Assembly: GCA_022820665.1 (NCBI GenBank)
Contig: JAJEFB010000041.1
Span: 1-64,000, forward strand
Length of the DNA stretch: 64,000 nucleotides
Source of the DNA: Anaerolineae bacterium
GTDB lineage: Bacteria > Chloroflexota > Anaerolineae > Aggregatilineales > Phototrophicaceae
Direction of reading: 5' to 3'
Shown: positions 10,134-18,682 of the stretch, piece by piece
How positions within the stretch are numbered: position 1 is the stretch's first letter
Layout: each line of letters opens with the position of its first letter
The notes under the pieces: model-generated
Seen by the model: the letters and a program-made list of their open reading frames with translations, nothing else
The model's database searches: none
Told to the model about the DNA's origin: nothing
Program-made: the position numbers and the translations under genes

Positions 10134-10194
10134 TATTGCGCTTATTGCGTTTATTGCGTTTGTGTGGTAGGTTAGTATGATAACGCAAAGGAGG
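10134..10194 (+). promoter_or_regulatory. Iteron operator, promoter and RBS of the toxin-antitoxin operon
   Basis: Three TATTGCG units start at 10134, 10143 and 10152, an exact 9-base period, and an inverted AACGCAA follows at 10182-10188. TATGAT at 10176-10181 is a good -10 and TTGCGT inside the third unit (10154-10159) is a possible -35, so a protein bound to the repeats would block transcription. A strong AAAGGAGG at 10187-10194 is seven bases before the ATG at 10202. The likely repressor is the HTH antitoxin itself. Confidence 0.55.
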
Positions 10195-10201
10195 CCCAAA
10201 C

Positions 10202-10648
10202 ATGATCTACAATTACGTTCCACCCAACGAGCAGGAACAGCAGACAGCCCGAGACGCATTACAGCGACTGACGCTCGCCTCGAATGGCGATGAAGCTATT
10301 CAATTTTTCATTACGGATTCACGACAGGAAGAGCTGATTGAGATTCCTGTGGCAGCGATTGCTGTTCTGAGTGACGTACTCAAGTTCATGTCCCAAGGAC
10401 ACGGCTTGACGCTCTTTCCGCGACTTGCAGAAGTTACAACGATGGAAGCGGCGGACATCCTCAACGTCTCGCGTCCTTATGTCATAAAGTTGTTGGAGGC
10501 GGGCGAGATGTCTTATCGCATGGTAGGCCGCCACCGGCGGATTCGGCTGAAGGACTTGATCGATTACAAAGACCGCATAGACCGAGAGCGTGAAGCCATA
10601 CTAGACCAGATGGTCGCTGAAGCCGAAGAACTAGGTCTGTATGACTGA
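10202..10648 (+). CDS. Excisionase/MerR-like HTH antitoxin
   Basis: A 148-residue protein with an HTH_17/excisionase-like DNA-binding domain at about residues 80-120: the MEAADILNVSRPYVIKLLE helix pair followed by the RHRRIRLKDL wing. The N-terminal 75 residues are unassigned and the C-terminal helix (DREREAILDQM) probably contacts the toxin. Such proteins pair with PIN-domain RNases as type II antitoxins. The stop overlaps the start of the PIN gene by eight bases, as expected for a coupled operon. It probably autoregulates through the TATTGCG repeats upstream. GC content is lower than in the flanking metabolic genes, hinting at transfer. Confidence 0.85.
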   Translation: MIYNYVPPNEQEQQTARDALQRLTLASNGDEAIQFFITDSRQEELIEIPVAAIAVLSDVLKFMSQGHGLTLFPRLAEVTTMEAADILNVSRPYVIKLLEAGEMSYRMVGRHRRIRLKDLIDYKDRIDREREAILDQMVAEAEELGLYD

Positions 10649-11221
10649 CTTTCGTCGCCGAGTCGCGCTTCTCGATTCCAACATCCTTGCTTCAATGGTC
10701 TTGACAGACGTATTTGTCCAACTCGCCGTAAACGACGTATTCCAGGCAAATGGACCGACGACATTCACCGAGAATGGATGGCTGCTGTTCTGAAATTCCG
10801 TCCTTCGCTGAAACCGCAACAATTGGAACGCCGACGCCGGCAAATGGACGCCAAAACGCGTGAGGCATTGGTCACAGGTTATGAAGTCCTCATCGCTGAA
10901 TTGACTCTTCCCGACGCAAACGATCGCCATGTCTTGGCGGCAGCGATTCACGGCCAATGCGATGTAATTGTCACCAAGAATCTGAAGGATTTCCCGGCTG
11001 CCGTATTAGCTCAGCATAGGATTGAAGCGCAACATCCCGATATCTTTCTCCTCGGTCATCTTGACCGTTCTCCGTTGCAAGTATGTGCCGCTATCCGTGA
11101 GGTCATTCGCCGCGCGCAAAACCCGCTTTACAGCATTGCGGACTTTTTGGCAAGACTGTCAAATGAAGACCTCCGCGAAACAGCCGCAGAACTCGCGCAA
11201 TATTCCTATCTTCTTGATTAA
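10641..11221 (+). pseudogene. PIN-domain toxin, disrupted by a one-base frameshift
   Basis: The first frame (from ATG 10641) encodes VALLDSNILASMVLTDVF with the first PIN aspartate, then leaves the family pattern and stops near 10779. The other frame takes over at 10751 with WTDDIHREWMAAVLKFRP and continues through DANDRHVLAAA (third acidic cluster) and VTKNLKDFP to 11221. Adding one A to the AAA at 10748-10750 restores FQAKWTDDIHREW, exactly the family pattern. As written, no single product contains all catalytic acids, so the RNase is probably inactive, while the antitoxin upstream is intact. The alternative is a sequencing or assembly error in the homopolymer. Without the frameshift the protein would be about 193 residues, typical for this PIN family. 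Confidence 0.8.
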
Positions 11222-11339
11222 CAACTGCAGATGGCCCAAACATCTCCATACAAGCCAAGTCTATGCCTGTAAGATTCACTGTTTCTGTCATATATTTGAC
11301 GCAACAAGATTATTCACATTTTTCAAGGATTTACGGACG

Positions 11340-12935
11340 ATGACCAAGCAAAACCACCCCGCCGGCGTCGACATCCGCGGCGAAATCAAACCCGAATACG
11401 GATCCATCCTCAGCCCCGATGCCATCGACTTCCTCGCCGGCTTAGCCCGGGCCTTCACCGCCCGCCGCGACGAATTGCTGGCGGCTCGCGAACAGCGCCA
11501 GGCGGCCATCGACGCCGGGCATTTGCCCGACTTCCTGCCGGATACAGCCGCCATCCGCGACGACCCGACTTGGCGCGTCGCGCCAGTGCCAGCCGACTTG
11601 CAGGACCGCCGTGTGGAAATCACCGGTCCTACCGACCGCAAAATGGTGATCAACGCGCTTAACTGCGGCGCTCGTGTATTCATGGCTGACTTTGAAGACG
11701 CCAATTCACCGACCTGGGACAATATGCTCGAGGGGCAAGTGAATCTGCGCGACGCCGTGGACCGCAGCATCACCTTCACCAACCCCGACGGGCGCTTCTA
11801 CCAACTCAATGACGAAACCGCCACGCTGCTTGTGCGACCGCGCGGCTGGCATCTCGACGAAAGCCAATTCCTGGTGGACGGCGCGCCCATCCCCGGCGGA
11901 CTGTTCGACTTCGGACTTTATTTCTTTCACAATGTCCGGCCCGCGCTGGAGCGCGGCACCGGTCCCTATTTCTACCTGCCCAAGCTGGAAAGTCACCTGG
12001 AAGCGCGCCTTTGGAACGATGTCTTCATCCACGCGCAAGACGCCCTCGGTATCCCGCGCGGCACGATCAAAGCGACCGTGCTGATCGAGACGATACTGGC
12101 GATTTTCGAAGCGGAAGAAATCCTCTATGAACTGCGGGAACACTCAGCCGGGCTTAACTGCGGACGCTGGGACTATATCTTCAGCTATATCAAAAAACTT
12201 CGCAATCACGCCAATTATCTCTTGCCCGACCGCGCACAGGTGACCATGACCGTACCTTTCATGCACAACTATACGCTGCATGTCATCAAGGTCTGCCATC
12301 GCCGCGGCGCCCATGCCATGGGTGGCATGGCGGCGCAGATCCCTATTCGGGACGACCCGGAGCGCAATCAAGCCGCACTCGACAAGGTGCGCGCCGATAA
12401 ACTGCGCGAGGCCAAAGACGGTCACGATGGCACTTGGGTCGCGCATCCCGGTTTAGTCCAGATCGCGACTGACGTATTCGACCAATACATGCCGGGCGCG
12501 AACCAAATCGATCGCCAGCGCGAAGATGTCCAGGTCTCCGCCGAAGATTTGCTCAGTCCCAGCGCCGGTGATATCACCGAAGACGGCGTGCGCCTCAACC
12601 TCAAAGTCGGCATACAGTATCTGGAAGCCTGGCTCGGCGGTAATGGCTGTGTACCCCTCTACTCGCTGATGGAAGACGCCGCCACTGCGGAAATCAGCCG
12701 CGCGCAGATCTGGCAATGGCTGCACCACAACGCGACGCTCGCCGACGGACGTCCGCTGACATTGGAGCTGTTCGGCCAATTGCTGGAAGAAGAAATGGAC
12801 GCCATTCGTGGCGAGGTCGGCGATGAACGTTTCAAAGGCGGTCACTTTCAACTGGCGATGCAACTCTTCGACGGGATGATCCGCGCCGATGATTTCGCCG
12901 AGTTTCTCACCCTGCCTGCATATCGGTATTTGTAG
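11340..12935 (+). CDS. aceB: Malate synthase A
   Basis: A 531-residue cytosolic enzyme condensing glyoxylate and acetyl-CoA to malate; the length matches E. coli AceB (533). Strong family blocks are visible: [16 protein letters not shown] near residue 113, [13 protein letters not shown] near residue 240, [14 protein letters not shown] near residue 274, TVPFMHNYT, and [10 protein letters not shown] near residue 365. An upstream in-frame extension exists, but the conserved protein starts at the ATG at 11340. No isocitrate lyase lies nearby. Glyoxylate could instead come from the GlcDE glycolate oxidase encoded near 62 kb. It stands alone, downstream of the toxin-antitoxin insertion. Confidence 0.95.
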   Translation: MTKQNHPAGVDIRGEIKPEYGSILSPDAIDFLAGLARAFTARRDELLAAREQRQAAIDAGHLPDFLPDTAAIRDDPTWRVAPVPADLQDRRVEITGPTDRKMVINALNCGARVFMADFEDANSPTWDNMLEGQVNLRDAVDRSITFTNPDGRFYQLNDETATLLVRPRGWHLDESQFLVDGAPIPGGLFDFGLYFFHNVRPALERGTGPYFYLPKLESHLEARLWNDVFIHAQDALGIPRGTIKATVLIETILAIFEAEEILYELREHSAGLNCGRWDYIFSYIKKLRNHANYLLPDRAQVTMTVPFMHNYTLHVIKVCHRRGAHAMGGMAAQIPIRDDPERNQAALDKVRADKLREAKDGHDGTWVAHPGLVQIATDVFDQYMPGANQIDRQREDVQVSAEDLLSPSAGDITEDGVRLNLKVGIQYLEAWLGGNGCVPLYSLMEDAATAEISRAQIWQWLHHNATLADGRPLTLELFGQLLEEEMDAIRGEVGDERFKGGHFQLAMQLFDGMIRADDFAEFLTLPAYRYL

Positions 12936-13071
12936 CGCTTCCGGACATCAATCTATCGCTATCAAAAAATTAAGAGAGGCGGGGTCGACCGACCTGCGGT
13001 GTCTACGCGCAGCGCCGGGTTGCCCGGGGGTAACAGAAAAGCCACAGCCGCTCGGCATTGCTCCACCCTGT
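12936..13071. repeat. Intergenic repeat remnant between convergent genes
   Basis: Between malate synthase and the MFS gene. Bases 12991-13010 carry the GTGTCTACGCG unit also seen at 1074, 33698 and, reversed, near 46620. Bases 13050-13060 carry CACAGCCGCTCGGC, the end of the element described at 16930-17032, in inverted orientation. No gene. Confidence 0.4.
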
Positions 13072-14295
13072 TCAAACGCGCGCGGACTTGCCGGATCGCC
13101 ACACGATGTAGCCGAAGGCCAGCATCGAAATCAGCACCATCGTGACGACCATCAGCAACCCGCCGTCATACGTTCCGCTCTGGTCTCGCAAGCGTCCCAC
13201 CAACCAGGGTCCCAAGGCGGCGCCCAGGCCGAACATGCCGCCAACCAAGCCGTTGATCAAGCCCAAGCCCTGCCTGTGAAAGACATCGCTCGCCAATGCC
13301 GTCGTTTGGCTGCTGCGCGTTCCCTCGCCCAGAGCGTAAAAGATCGCGTAGAGAACAAGTAGCAAGGGCAAGTCGGCGGCGCGCAAGAGCAGCAATATCA
13401 TTACGGCGGCAATCAGCCCCGCCGCGCCAATCGCGAAAGCGACCATCCGACCAAAACGATCCGATACCCAGCCCAAGCCGATGAAGGAAAAAGTCGTCAG
13501 GAATCCTGCCAGACCCACCACATTCGCCGCTGTCTCCCGCATCACGCCGGAAGATTCCATATACGCGACTTGATGCACCGTTAAGCTGCGCACGGGACCC
13601 AAGGCAGTCAGCCCGACAATCAACAGCGCCCAGAAAGCCGGATTCCGCAGCAGGGATCCCCATACCGGAGCGGCTGAAGCGCGGACCTTATGGTCTACTT
13701 GGCGCGCTGGTGGACGCCTCAAGCCGATAACCATCAGCGGCAACAAAATGAACGCGCATATCAGCGACAGAAACAGGTAGGCGTTACGCCAGGCGAACTG
13801 CTCGATCAACAGATTCGCCAAAGGGACGAAAATCAGCGAACCCACGCCGGTGCCGGCAAAGGCGATGCCGATGGCGCGTCCGCGCCGCGCCGGACTGGTC
13901 CAACCAGCGATGACCGAAGCCACGGGACCCAAACCTGTGATCCCCAACCCAAACCCGCCGATGAGTCCATACCCTAGCAAGAGATCGTTCAGCGAATCGG
14001 CGCGACTGCTCAACCACAATCCGGCAGCCATCAGCACAACGCCCGCGCCGAAAACCAGCCGCGGACCATAGCGATCCAGCGCCATGCCAGCGAAGGGCGC
14101 CGTCAAGGCGAAAACGAACATGTTGAGGCTGAATACCGTTGCCGCCGCCTCGTTGCTCCAGCCTTCGGCAGTCACAAACTCGGCGAAGAAGACGGAGAAG
14201 GACAAGCGAATCCCGAAGATGATGCAGACCGAGAAGAAACAGACGATGACGACGCGCGCGGCGCTGTGGCGTGAATCGTCGGCGAGCCGGGTCAT
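13072..14295 (-). CDS. MFS transporter (monocarboxylate/oxalate-type)
   Basis: A 407-residue major facilitator protein with about 12 hydrophobic segments. The loop 2-3 signature is GMALDRYGPRLVFGAG near residue 75, the half-repeat WVSDRFGR lies near residue 272, and GFGLGITGLGP follows in TM4. This resembles the OFA/monocarboxylate group, which moves carboxylates by symport or antiport across the inner membrane. The start is the ATG at 14295; a TTG at 14298 is also in frame. It begins four bases after the stop of the DUF1828 gene on the same strand, but the two seem functionally unrelated. A sugar acid or keto acid is a plausible substrate given the neighbours. Confidence 0.82.
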   Translation of the reverse strand: MTRLADDSRHSAARVVIVCFFSVCIIFGIRLSFSVFFAEFVTAEGWSNEAAATVFSLNMFVFALTAPFAGMALDRYGPRLVFGAGVVLMAAGLWLSSRADSLNDLLLGYGLIGGFGLGITGLGPVASVIAGWTSPARRGRAIGIAFAGTGVGSLIFVPLANLLIEQFAWRNAYLFLSLICAFILLPLMVIGLRRPPARQVDHKVRASAAPVWGSLLRNPAFWALLIVGLTALGPVRSLTVHQVAYMESSGVMRETAANVVGLAGFLTTFSFIGLGWVSDRFGRMVAFAIGAAGLIAAVMILLLLRAADLPLLLVLYAIFYALGEGTRSSQTTALASDVFHRQGLGLINGLVGGMFGLGAALGPWLVGRLRDQSGTYDGGLLMVVTMVLISMLAFGYIVWRSGKSARV

Positions 14296-14298
14296 CAA

Positions 14299-15060
14299 TT
14301 AGGCGGCAAGTTCTTCACGCACAGACTCGCGCTCTGACCAGAGGACGGGGTTGATCTCGTGACTGCGAAGCGCATCCATCTCCCTCACCACGCTTATGCT
14401 CTGCGCATCATTCAAGATGGGATACAGACGAGCGTCGCTTGGCCTTTCATCACGGATATCTAGCCAACGAAAGGCAACTTGCTCCACTGCGCTGCGGTCA
14501 GGATTGTCAATGGCTAAGAGCATCCGCTCGGGCATCTTGCCGGATGGAGGGATGACATACTTGTAATCCACATTATAGCCCGTCCTTCCCTTGAAATTTT
14601 TTGAGTCGAAGCTTATTCCTGAATCGTTGAGCCATGTGACCAAATCAGCGTCAAACCGACTAACTCTAGACGGAGTTGCAAGATAGTAGAGATCGTCGAT
14701 TGCTATCATCGCTTGCAGCAGATTGTGCATGTTCAGCGCAAAGTTTTGAGCAGTGGTACGGGCCACGAGATCATTGCCTTTCCGCTTTACGCCGAATCCA
14801 TTCAGGTTCTGCTCAATCAATATGCTCCGACTTGAAGTGTTTACATTAAAGCCGCAAAATTCAAGGTCTTCAATCGTGTAGCCGTCATCGGACAGAATGA
14901 TTTCATCGCCAGCTACCGTTGCGAAGATTTGCATCATGTCATTGTGTCGATCCAGGAACGGGGTGGTGATTTCTACACAGTTTTCAATCTCGCGCAGTGT
15001 AGTGCTTTCGCTTATCCAATTGTGATATTTCTCTGTCAGTTTTATGATTTGCTCAATCAT
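14299..15060 (-). CDS. DUF1828/DUF1829 domain protein
   Basis: A 253-residue protein. The N-terminal half (about residues 10-110, with VEITTPFLDRHNDMMQIFA and LSDDGYTIEDLEFCG) fits DUF1828, and the C-terminal half (RTGYNVDYKYVIPPSGKMPER, FRWLDIRDERP) fits DUF1829. The function is unknown; such genes are common in mobile and defence-rich regions, to my memory. The ATG at 15060 overlaps the TGA of the upstream gene (15062-15060), so translation is coupled and the two proteins are probably partners. AT-rich codon use differs from the surrounding metabolic genes and suggests horizontal gain. Confidence 0.8.
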   Translation of the reverse strand: MIEQIIKLTEKYHNWISESTTLREIENCVEITTPFLDRHNDMMQIFATVAGDEIILSDDGYTIEDLEFCGFNVNTSSRSILIEQNLNGFGVKRKGNDLVARTTAQNFALNMHNLLQAMIAIDDLYYLATPSRVSRFDADLVTWLNDSGISFDSKNFKGRTGYNVDYKYVIPPSGKMPERMLLAIDNPDRSAVEQVAFRWLDIRDERPSDARLYPILNDAQSISVVREMDALRSHEINPVLWSERESVREELAA

Positions 15061-15515
15061 CAAATTAACCCTCCCTGTAACAATATTTTGGGCGGCAAAA
15101 CGATATTGCAGAAACGCATGAAATCGCCCAAGGTCGTCTGTATATCCTCAAGATTCGTGAACTTGTCCGACGGCGGCGCTATCGCCCACCTATCGTGAAA
15201 ACCCTCCTTATAAAGATGCAGATGGGGCGGCAAAAGCACTGTACCATCGTCGTTGCGATGCGGTCTGCCGCCTATATCCAGTCTCGCAAGTGGTATCTCT
15301 TTCCGCGCTCGCGTCTGCATTTTGACTCGAATCTCCTTGTCTCGGCCGCGAGATAGGTCCAATAGAAAACTCTCATGTCCGTCAACTGATTGAAGATGTA
15401 ATACTCTCTTCTGCCCATGCAATGGAAACAAAATGACTTTGTCGCTTAGCTGGCGCTTCTCCATCGCCAGAAGCGCGTTCGCTTCTTTTGAGTTAACTTG
15501 ATCATTTCCCAGCAA
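15060..15515 (-). CDS. Small partner of the DUF1828 gene (DUF6978-like), probably frameshifted at its start
   Basis: About 150 residues without a domain I can name securely; it resembles the small family, recalled as DUF6978, that sits beside DUF1828 genes. The open frame has no ATG: the first usable codon is TTG at 15515. In another frame an ATG at 15505 gives MIKLTQK, and lengthening the T run at 15486-15489 by one would join it to KEANALLAMEKRQL in the main frame, giving a natural N terminus. The gene is therefore probably broken by a one-base deletion or misread there. The body (LHLYKEGFHDRWAIAP, VLPPKILLQGG) reads as normal coding sequence. Its stop overlaps the DUF1828 start. Confidence 0.55.
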   Translation of the reverse strand: MLGNDQVNSKEANALLAMEKRQLSDKVILFPLHGQKRVLHLQSVDGHESFLLDLSRGRDKEIRVKMQTRARKEIPLARLDIGGRPHRNDDGTVLLPPHLHLYKEGFHDRWAIAPPSDKFTNLEDIQTTLGDFMRFCNIVLPPKILLQGGLI

Positions 15516-15650
15516 AGGTGCTTCTTTTAATTCGACAATTATCGTGCCGAGCCACAGACACTGTGATCCTGAATCCTATTATCTTCGAACAAAAGTAGTA
15601 CTGCTAGAGAGGAATGACAATGCTTTGCACGGCGATTCGGTGTCTATGAG

Positions 15651-16907
15651 TCAAATCAACACCGGCATCGTCGCATTCGCAGCCGGCATCACCCCGATCC
15701 GCGCATTGCCCGGCAATTTTTCCAGCGCGCGGTCAATCGCCGTCTGCAAATCCAGCCCCGGCTCCAGCAACAACTCCCGCAGAAAATCATCTTCCAATTC
15801 AGAGACAAGCGAAACGCGCAGCCGCGCCGCATCGCGCGAGACTTGAAATGCCTTATGCCGCCCCACGCGAAAGCCCTCGCGGGCAAACTTATCCAGGACG
15901 TCAGCGTGGCTGCGAATCCCCGACCGCATCACCCAGCTTTCGTAGTCCGCGCTGCCACTGCCCTGTGGGCAGGCTGCGCACAGAATGAGCGCCCCGCCCG
16001 ACCTCGTCACCGAGGCGGCATGCGCCAAGCCCTTCTGCGACTGATAAATGTTGATGTCCTTGGGATGACCGCCAGGCGACGCGATCATCAGGTCAAAGGG
16101 CGCTGCCACAGGCGCTTCAGCAATCCGGCGTACCTCCGGGATTCCCTGCCGCATGATCGCCTCGGGGTCCCCAGCAAGCGCTTTGATGATCCGCTTTTCC
16201 GGGCTGAGGATGGCGTTCACGACGAAATCGACGCCGATCATGCGACCGATCTCTTCCACGTCCTGCCGCGCCGGGTTCTCTTCATAAACGCCCAGCTTTG
16301 CCATGGGATGGCTCATCATAGCGTGGTTGTGATTGATCGTCTCGGCGCCGGCCAAGCCGATAGCCGCGCTTTTGACGCCGCCGGAGAAACCCTGAAATTG
16401 ATGCGCTTCGATATTGCCGATCGCGATGCGGTAATCAGCCCCCATATAGTCGCTGTTAATGAATACCGGCGTGCCGCGCGATGTCTCGCCAAGACGCCTC
16501 AGTTTCGCCTCGTCTGCCGCATCGTGGCAGACGACCCGATAGCTCTCCAGCACGTCATCCGGCAAGATCGTCCGGTACTCCTCCGGTCCCATTTGCGGAT
16601 GCATGCCCGTCGCGATGATAAACAGCAGATCTTCATCGCGAACGCCAGCATGACGCAACCCGCCCAGCACGGGCGGCAGCAAATGCTCATGCGGCACGGG
16701 ACGCGTCCGGTCATTGATGGCGATGGCGACTGTCTGCCCCGCCCGCGGCGGCTTCACATCGCCAAGCGGATTATACACAGCCGCCATAGCAGCAGCCGCA
16801 GGATCCGCCGCTGCCGGCTGTTTATTGGGCAAAACGAATTCGACCGCCAGTCCCTCCGGAATCCGCGCGGTCAAATGGGTCTCGCCATACGGAATTTTCA
16901 GTCGCAT
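15651..16907 (-). CDS. LarA-like nickel-dependent hydroxyacid racemase/epimerase
   Basis: A 418-residue protein of the LarA (DUF2088) family. Signatures visible are NDRTRP near residue 65, ATGMHPQMG near residue 97, EAHQFQGFSGGVKSAA near residue 170 (the lysine that holds the nickel-pincer cofactor in LarA lies in GGVK) and SPGGHPKDINIYQSQKGLA near residue 285. LarA racemises lactate; homologues epimerise other 2-hydroxyacids including sugar acids, using the pyridinium dithiocarboxylate cofactor made by LarB/C/E, which are not in this window. GGAGG precedes the ATG at 16907. It follows two altronate-dehydratase-type genes on the same strand, pointing to a sugar-acid substrate. Confidence 0.88.
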   Translation of the reverse strand: MRLKIPYGETHLTARIPEGLAVEFVLPNKQPAAADPAAAAMAAVYNPLGDVKPPRAGQTVAIAINDRTRPVPHEHLLPPVLGGLRHAGVRDEDLLFIIATGMHPQMGPEEYRTILPDDVLESYRVVCHDAADEAKLRRLGETSRGTPVFINSDYMGADYRIAIGNIEAHQFQGFSGGVKSAAIGLAGAETINHNHAMMSHPMAKLGVYEENPARQDVEEIGRMIGVDFVVNAILSPEKRIIKALAGDPEAIMRQGIPEVRRIAEAPVAAPFDLMIASPGGHPKDINIYQSQKGLAHAASVTRSGGALILCAACPQGSGSADYESWVMRSGIRSHADVLDKFAREGFRVGRHKAFQVSRDAARLRVSLVSELEDDFLRELLLEPGLDLQTAIDRALEKLPGNARIGVMPAANATMPVLI

Positions 16908-16929
16908 CGTGACCTCCGCTCCTCAATTC

Positions 16930-17032
16930 CGTTTATGTAATCTGCGGCGCTCATGCGACAAGCAGACTTACTATGTTGCGTGAGCGCGACATTCCTGTAA
17001 CCTTTTCGCCGGTTACGCGCCGAGCGGCTCTT
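16930..17032. repeat. Dispersed intergenic element with GCTCATGCGAC hairpin
   Basis: An imperfect hairpin is formed by GCGGCGCTCATGCGAC at about 16944-16959 and GTTGCGTGAGCGCGAC at about 16975-16990. The tail TTTTCGCCGGTTACGCGCCGAGCGGCT ends near 17030 (shown here only as landmarks). Copies recur at 33776-33864 and, inverted, at 33380-33453; fragments lie near 13055 and 23290. All copies are intergenic. Confidence 0.6.
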
Positions 17033-17110
17033 TACGTGTGAGCGAAGTCCCCCCCATTGCAATGGGTCACGTAGACATAGACCTCCGGGGAGATTTAGAA
17101 GGGGTTGGAT

Positions 17111-18289
17111 CTAAATACTCGGTCCCACGCGATGAATCGCAAAACTATTGTTATCGCGCAGCGCCTCGGACTTGGTCAAATAGCCGTTGCAGACCCGCTC
17201 CACCTCGTCGTAGACAATCTGTCCGGCTTCAGCCAAGGTAATCTCGTCATGGAAAACGCCGCTGACGTCGACATCGACCGTGTCGCGCATCAACTCAAAT
17301 GATTGCCGATTGGCAGTGACCTTGATGGTCGGCATGACGGGATGGTTGGAGGTATGCCCGCCGCCGGTGCAGAAGGTCAGCACCTGGCAGCCGGCCGCCG
17401 CCATGCTGCTGATGCTTTCCGCGCCCATGCCCGGTCCGTACATGACGTAATTGCCGGGATCAGTCCTGGTCGGCGCCTCGCCAATTTCCAGATATTCGAT
17501 GATGGGGCTATCGCCGATTTTCTTGACCGCGCCCATGGACTTTTCTTCGATAGTCGTCAGCCCGCCCGCCATGTTGTCGCCGGTGGGCTGTGAACCGCGG
17601 ATGTCCTCGCCGCTGGCCAGGGCGCGGCTTTCCATGTGCTGGACGCCGGCCACGATCGCTTCGGCAACCGCCGGACTGGCCGCCTTCTCCGTCAGCCAGT
17701 TTTCGCAGCCCATCCATTCAGTGCACTCCGCCATCAACATGCGACCGCCCTGCGCAATGAGAATCTCGCCCGCCAGCCCGTTAGCGGGATTGCTCCCCAA
17801 ACCGGATGTGGTATCCGAGGTGCCGCATTCCGTGCCGAAGAGGATTTTGCTCATCGGCGCCGCCTCCCGCCGATACAAGCTGATCTGCCGCGCGAAGTCC
17901 TGCGCATAGCGGGTCGCCTTTTCGATCGCGCTGATAAACCCGCCATCGCCGCGGATATTGACTGTGGCGATCAGCTTGCCCGTCGGCGCGATATCGTCAG
18001 CCAGATCTTCCGCCGTCATACCCTCTTCCCGGAAGTGATCGACGATGACAACCCCGCCGACGTTGGGATTCATCGCCGTACCGGCCAAAAAGCGCCGCGT
18101 GACGCGCAAATCCGGCGCCACCTGGCAGCGCCCATTGGCATGCACGATCGGCACCGCGCCGTAGATCGTATCGGCGACGCGCTCGCATACGCCGTTTGCG
18201 TAGACCGTCCCCGACAAGATCAACAGATGATTGCGAATCCCGACATCGCCGTTCGGGCGATGATAACCCATAAACTCAGCCATTAGCAT
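17111..18289 (-). CDS. UxaA family dehydratase, large (C-terminal altronate-dehydratase) part
   Basis: A 392-residue member of the altronate dehydratase/UxaA family, corresponding to the C-terminal catalytic part. Blocks visible are GYHRPNGDVGIRNHLLI at the N terminus, NPNVGGVVIV near residue 75, FGTECGTSDTTSGLGSNPA near residue 155 (cysteine for the metal cluster), GCQVLTFCTGGGHTSNHP near residue 310. It dehydrates an aldonic acid such as altronate or galactarate to a 2-keto-3-deoxy acid. The small SAF-domain subunit is encoded 60 bases upstream and the LarA-like gene downstream, forming a probable sugar-acid operon. Two ATGs (18289, 18283) follow the GGAGA; either may start. Confidence 0.88.
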   Translation of the reverse strand: MLMAEFMGYHRPNGDVGIRNHLLILSGTVYANGVCERVADTIYGAVPIVHANGRCQVAPDLRVTRRFLAGTAMNPNVGGVVIVDHFREEGMTAEDLADDIAPTGKLIATVNIRGDGGFISAIEKATRYAQDFARQISLYRREAAPMSKILFGTECGTSDTTSGLGSNPANGLAGEILIAQGGRMLMAECTEWMGCENWLTEKAASPAVAEAIVAGVQHMESRALASGEDIRGSQPTGDNMAGGLTTIEEKSMGAVKKIGDSPIIEYLEIGEAPTRTDPGNYVMYGPGMGAESISSMAAAGCQVLTFCTGGGHTSNHPVMPTIKVTANRQSFELMRDTVDVDVSGVFHDEITLAEAGQIVYDEVERVCNGYLTKSEALRDNNSFAIHRVGPSI

Positions 18290-18304
18290 TTTCTCCAGAA
18301 ACTT

Positions 18305-18348
18305 GAAATCCTCTGTGCGCTCTGTGCCTCTGTGGTGAATTCCCCCAT
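18305..18348. repeat. CTCTGTG-type intergenic repeat inside the uxaA operon
   Basis: The unit reads CTGTGCGCTCTGTGCCTCTG and is followed by TGGTGAATTCCCCC. Near copies are at 111-140 and 33752-33775, and inverted partial copies at about 24900-24918 and 33371-33382. Here it sits between two genes expected to be cotranscribed. Confidence 0.6.
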
Positions 18349-18349
18349 A

Positions 18350-18664
18350 TTATTCCGCGCTTACCGCCTCACGGTCCGCCAGGTCGCCGCGCCCGCGATT
18401 GCTCTCGACATTGTGCGTATGCACATGATCCCCCGCCCGAATATCACAACTGGCCGAGCCGATGCTCAAGCCGTATTTGAGAACGGTATCCCCCTCGGCG
18501 ATGTCCATCAGCGCGATCTTGTGCCCGTATGCGATGTCGTCATGCGCGACGATCTCGATATCCCGGCGCTCGCCGTTGCAGGTCACGTGATCGCCGGCTT
18601 GGATTGGGTCCAGCACAACGGTGCCGACATTGTCAGTTGCATAGACGACGAATACTTTTTTCAT
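18350..18664 (-). CDS. UxaA family dehydratase, small (SAF-domain) part
   Basis: A 104-residue protein matching the N-terminal SAF domain of altronate dehydratases: TDNVGTVVLDPIQAGDHV at about residues 10-27, DIAYGHKIALMDI at about residues 43-55, and the closing SIGSASCDIRAGDHVHTHNVE. It pairs with the large part encoded just downstream; many bacteria split the enzyme this way. Cytosolic. The ATG at 18664 follows GGAAAGG. It is separated from the upstream restriction-modification operon by only 18 bases, so it may be read through from there, which would be an unusual arrangement. Confidence 0.87.
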   Translation of the reverse strand: MKKVFVVYATDNVGTVVLDPIQAGDHVTCNGERRDIEIVAHDDIAYGHKIALMDIAEGDTVLKYGLSIGSASCDIRAGDHVHTHNVESNRGRGDLADREAVSAE

Positions 18665-18682
18665 GGTGGGACCTTTCCGGGT

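Noticed and set aside
10134-10158. Possible CRISPR-like short repeats
   Set aside because: Seven-base units with two-base spacing are operator iterons, not CRISPR repeats; no cas genes are present.
11022-11339. N-terminal extension of malate synthase
   Set aside because: Overlaps the PIN gene and is not part of the conserved malate synthase sequence.
15843-16940. 365-codon open frame on the plus strand
   Set aside because: Antisense to the LarA-like gene, which has clear family motifs.
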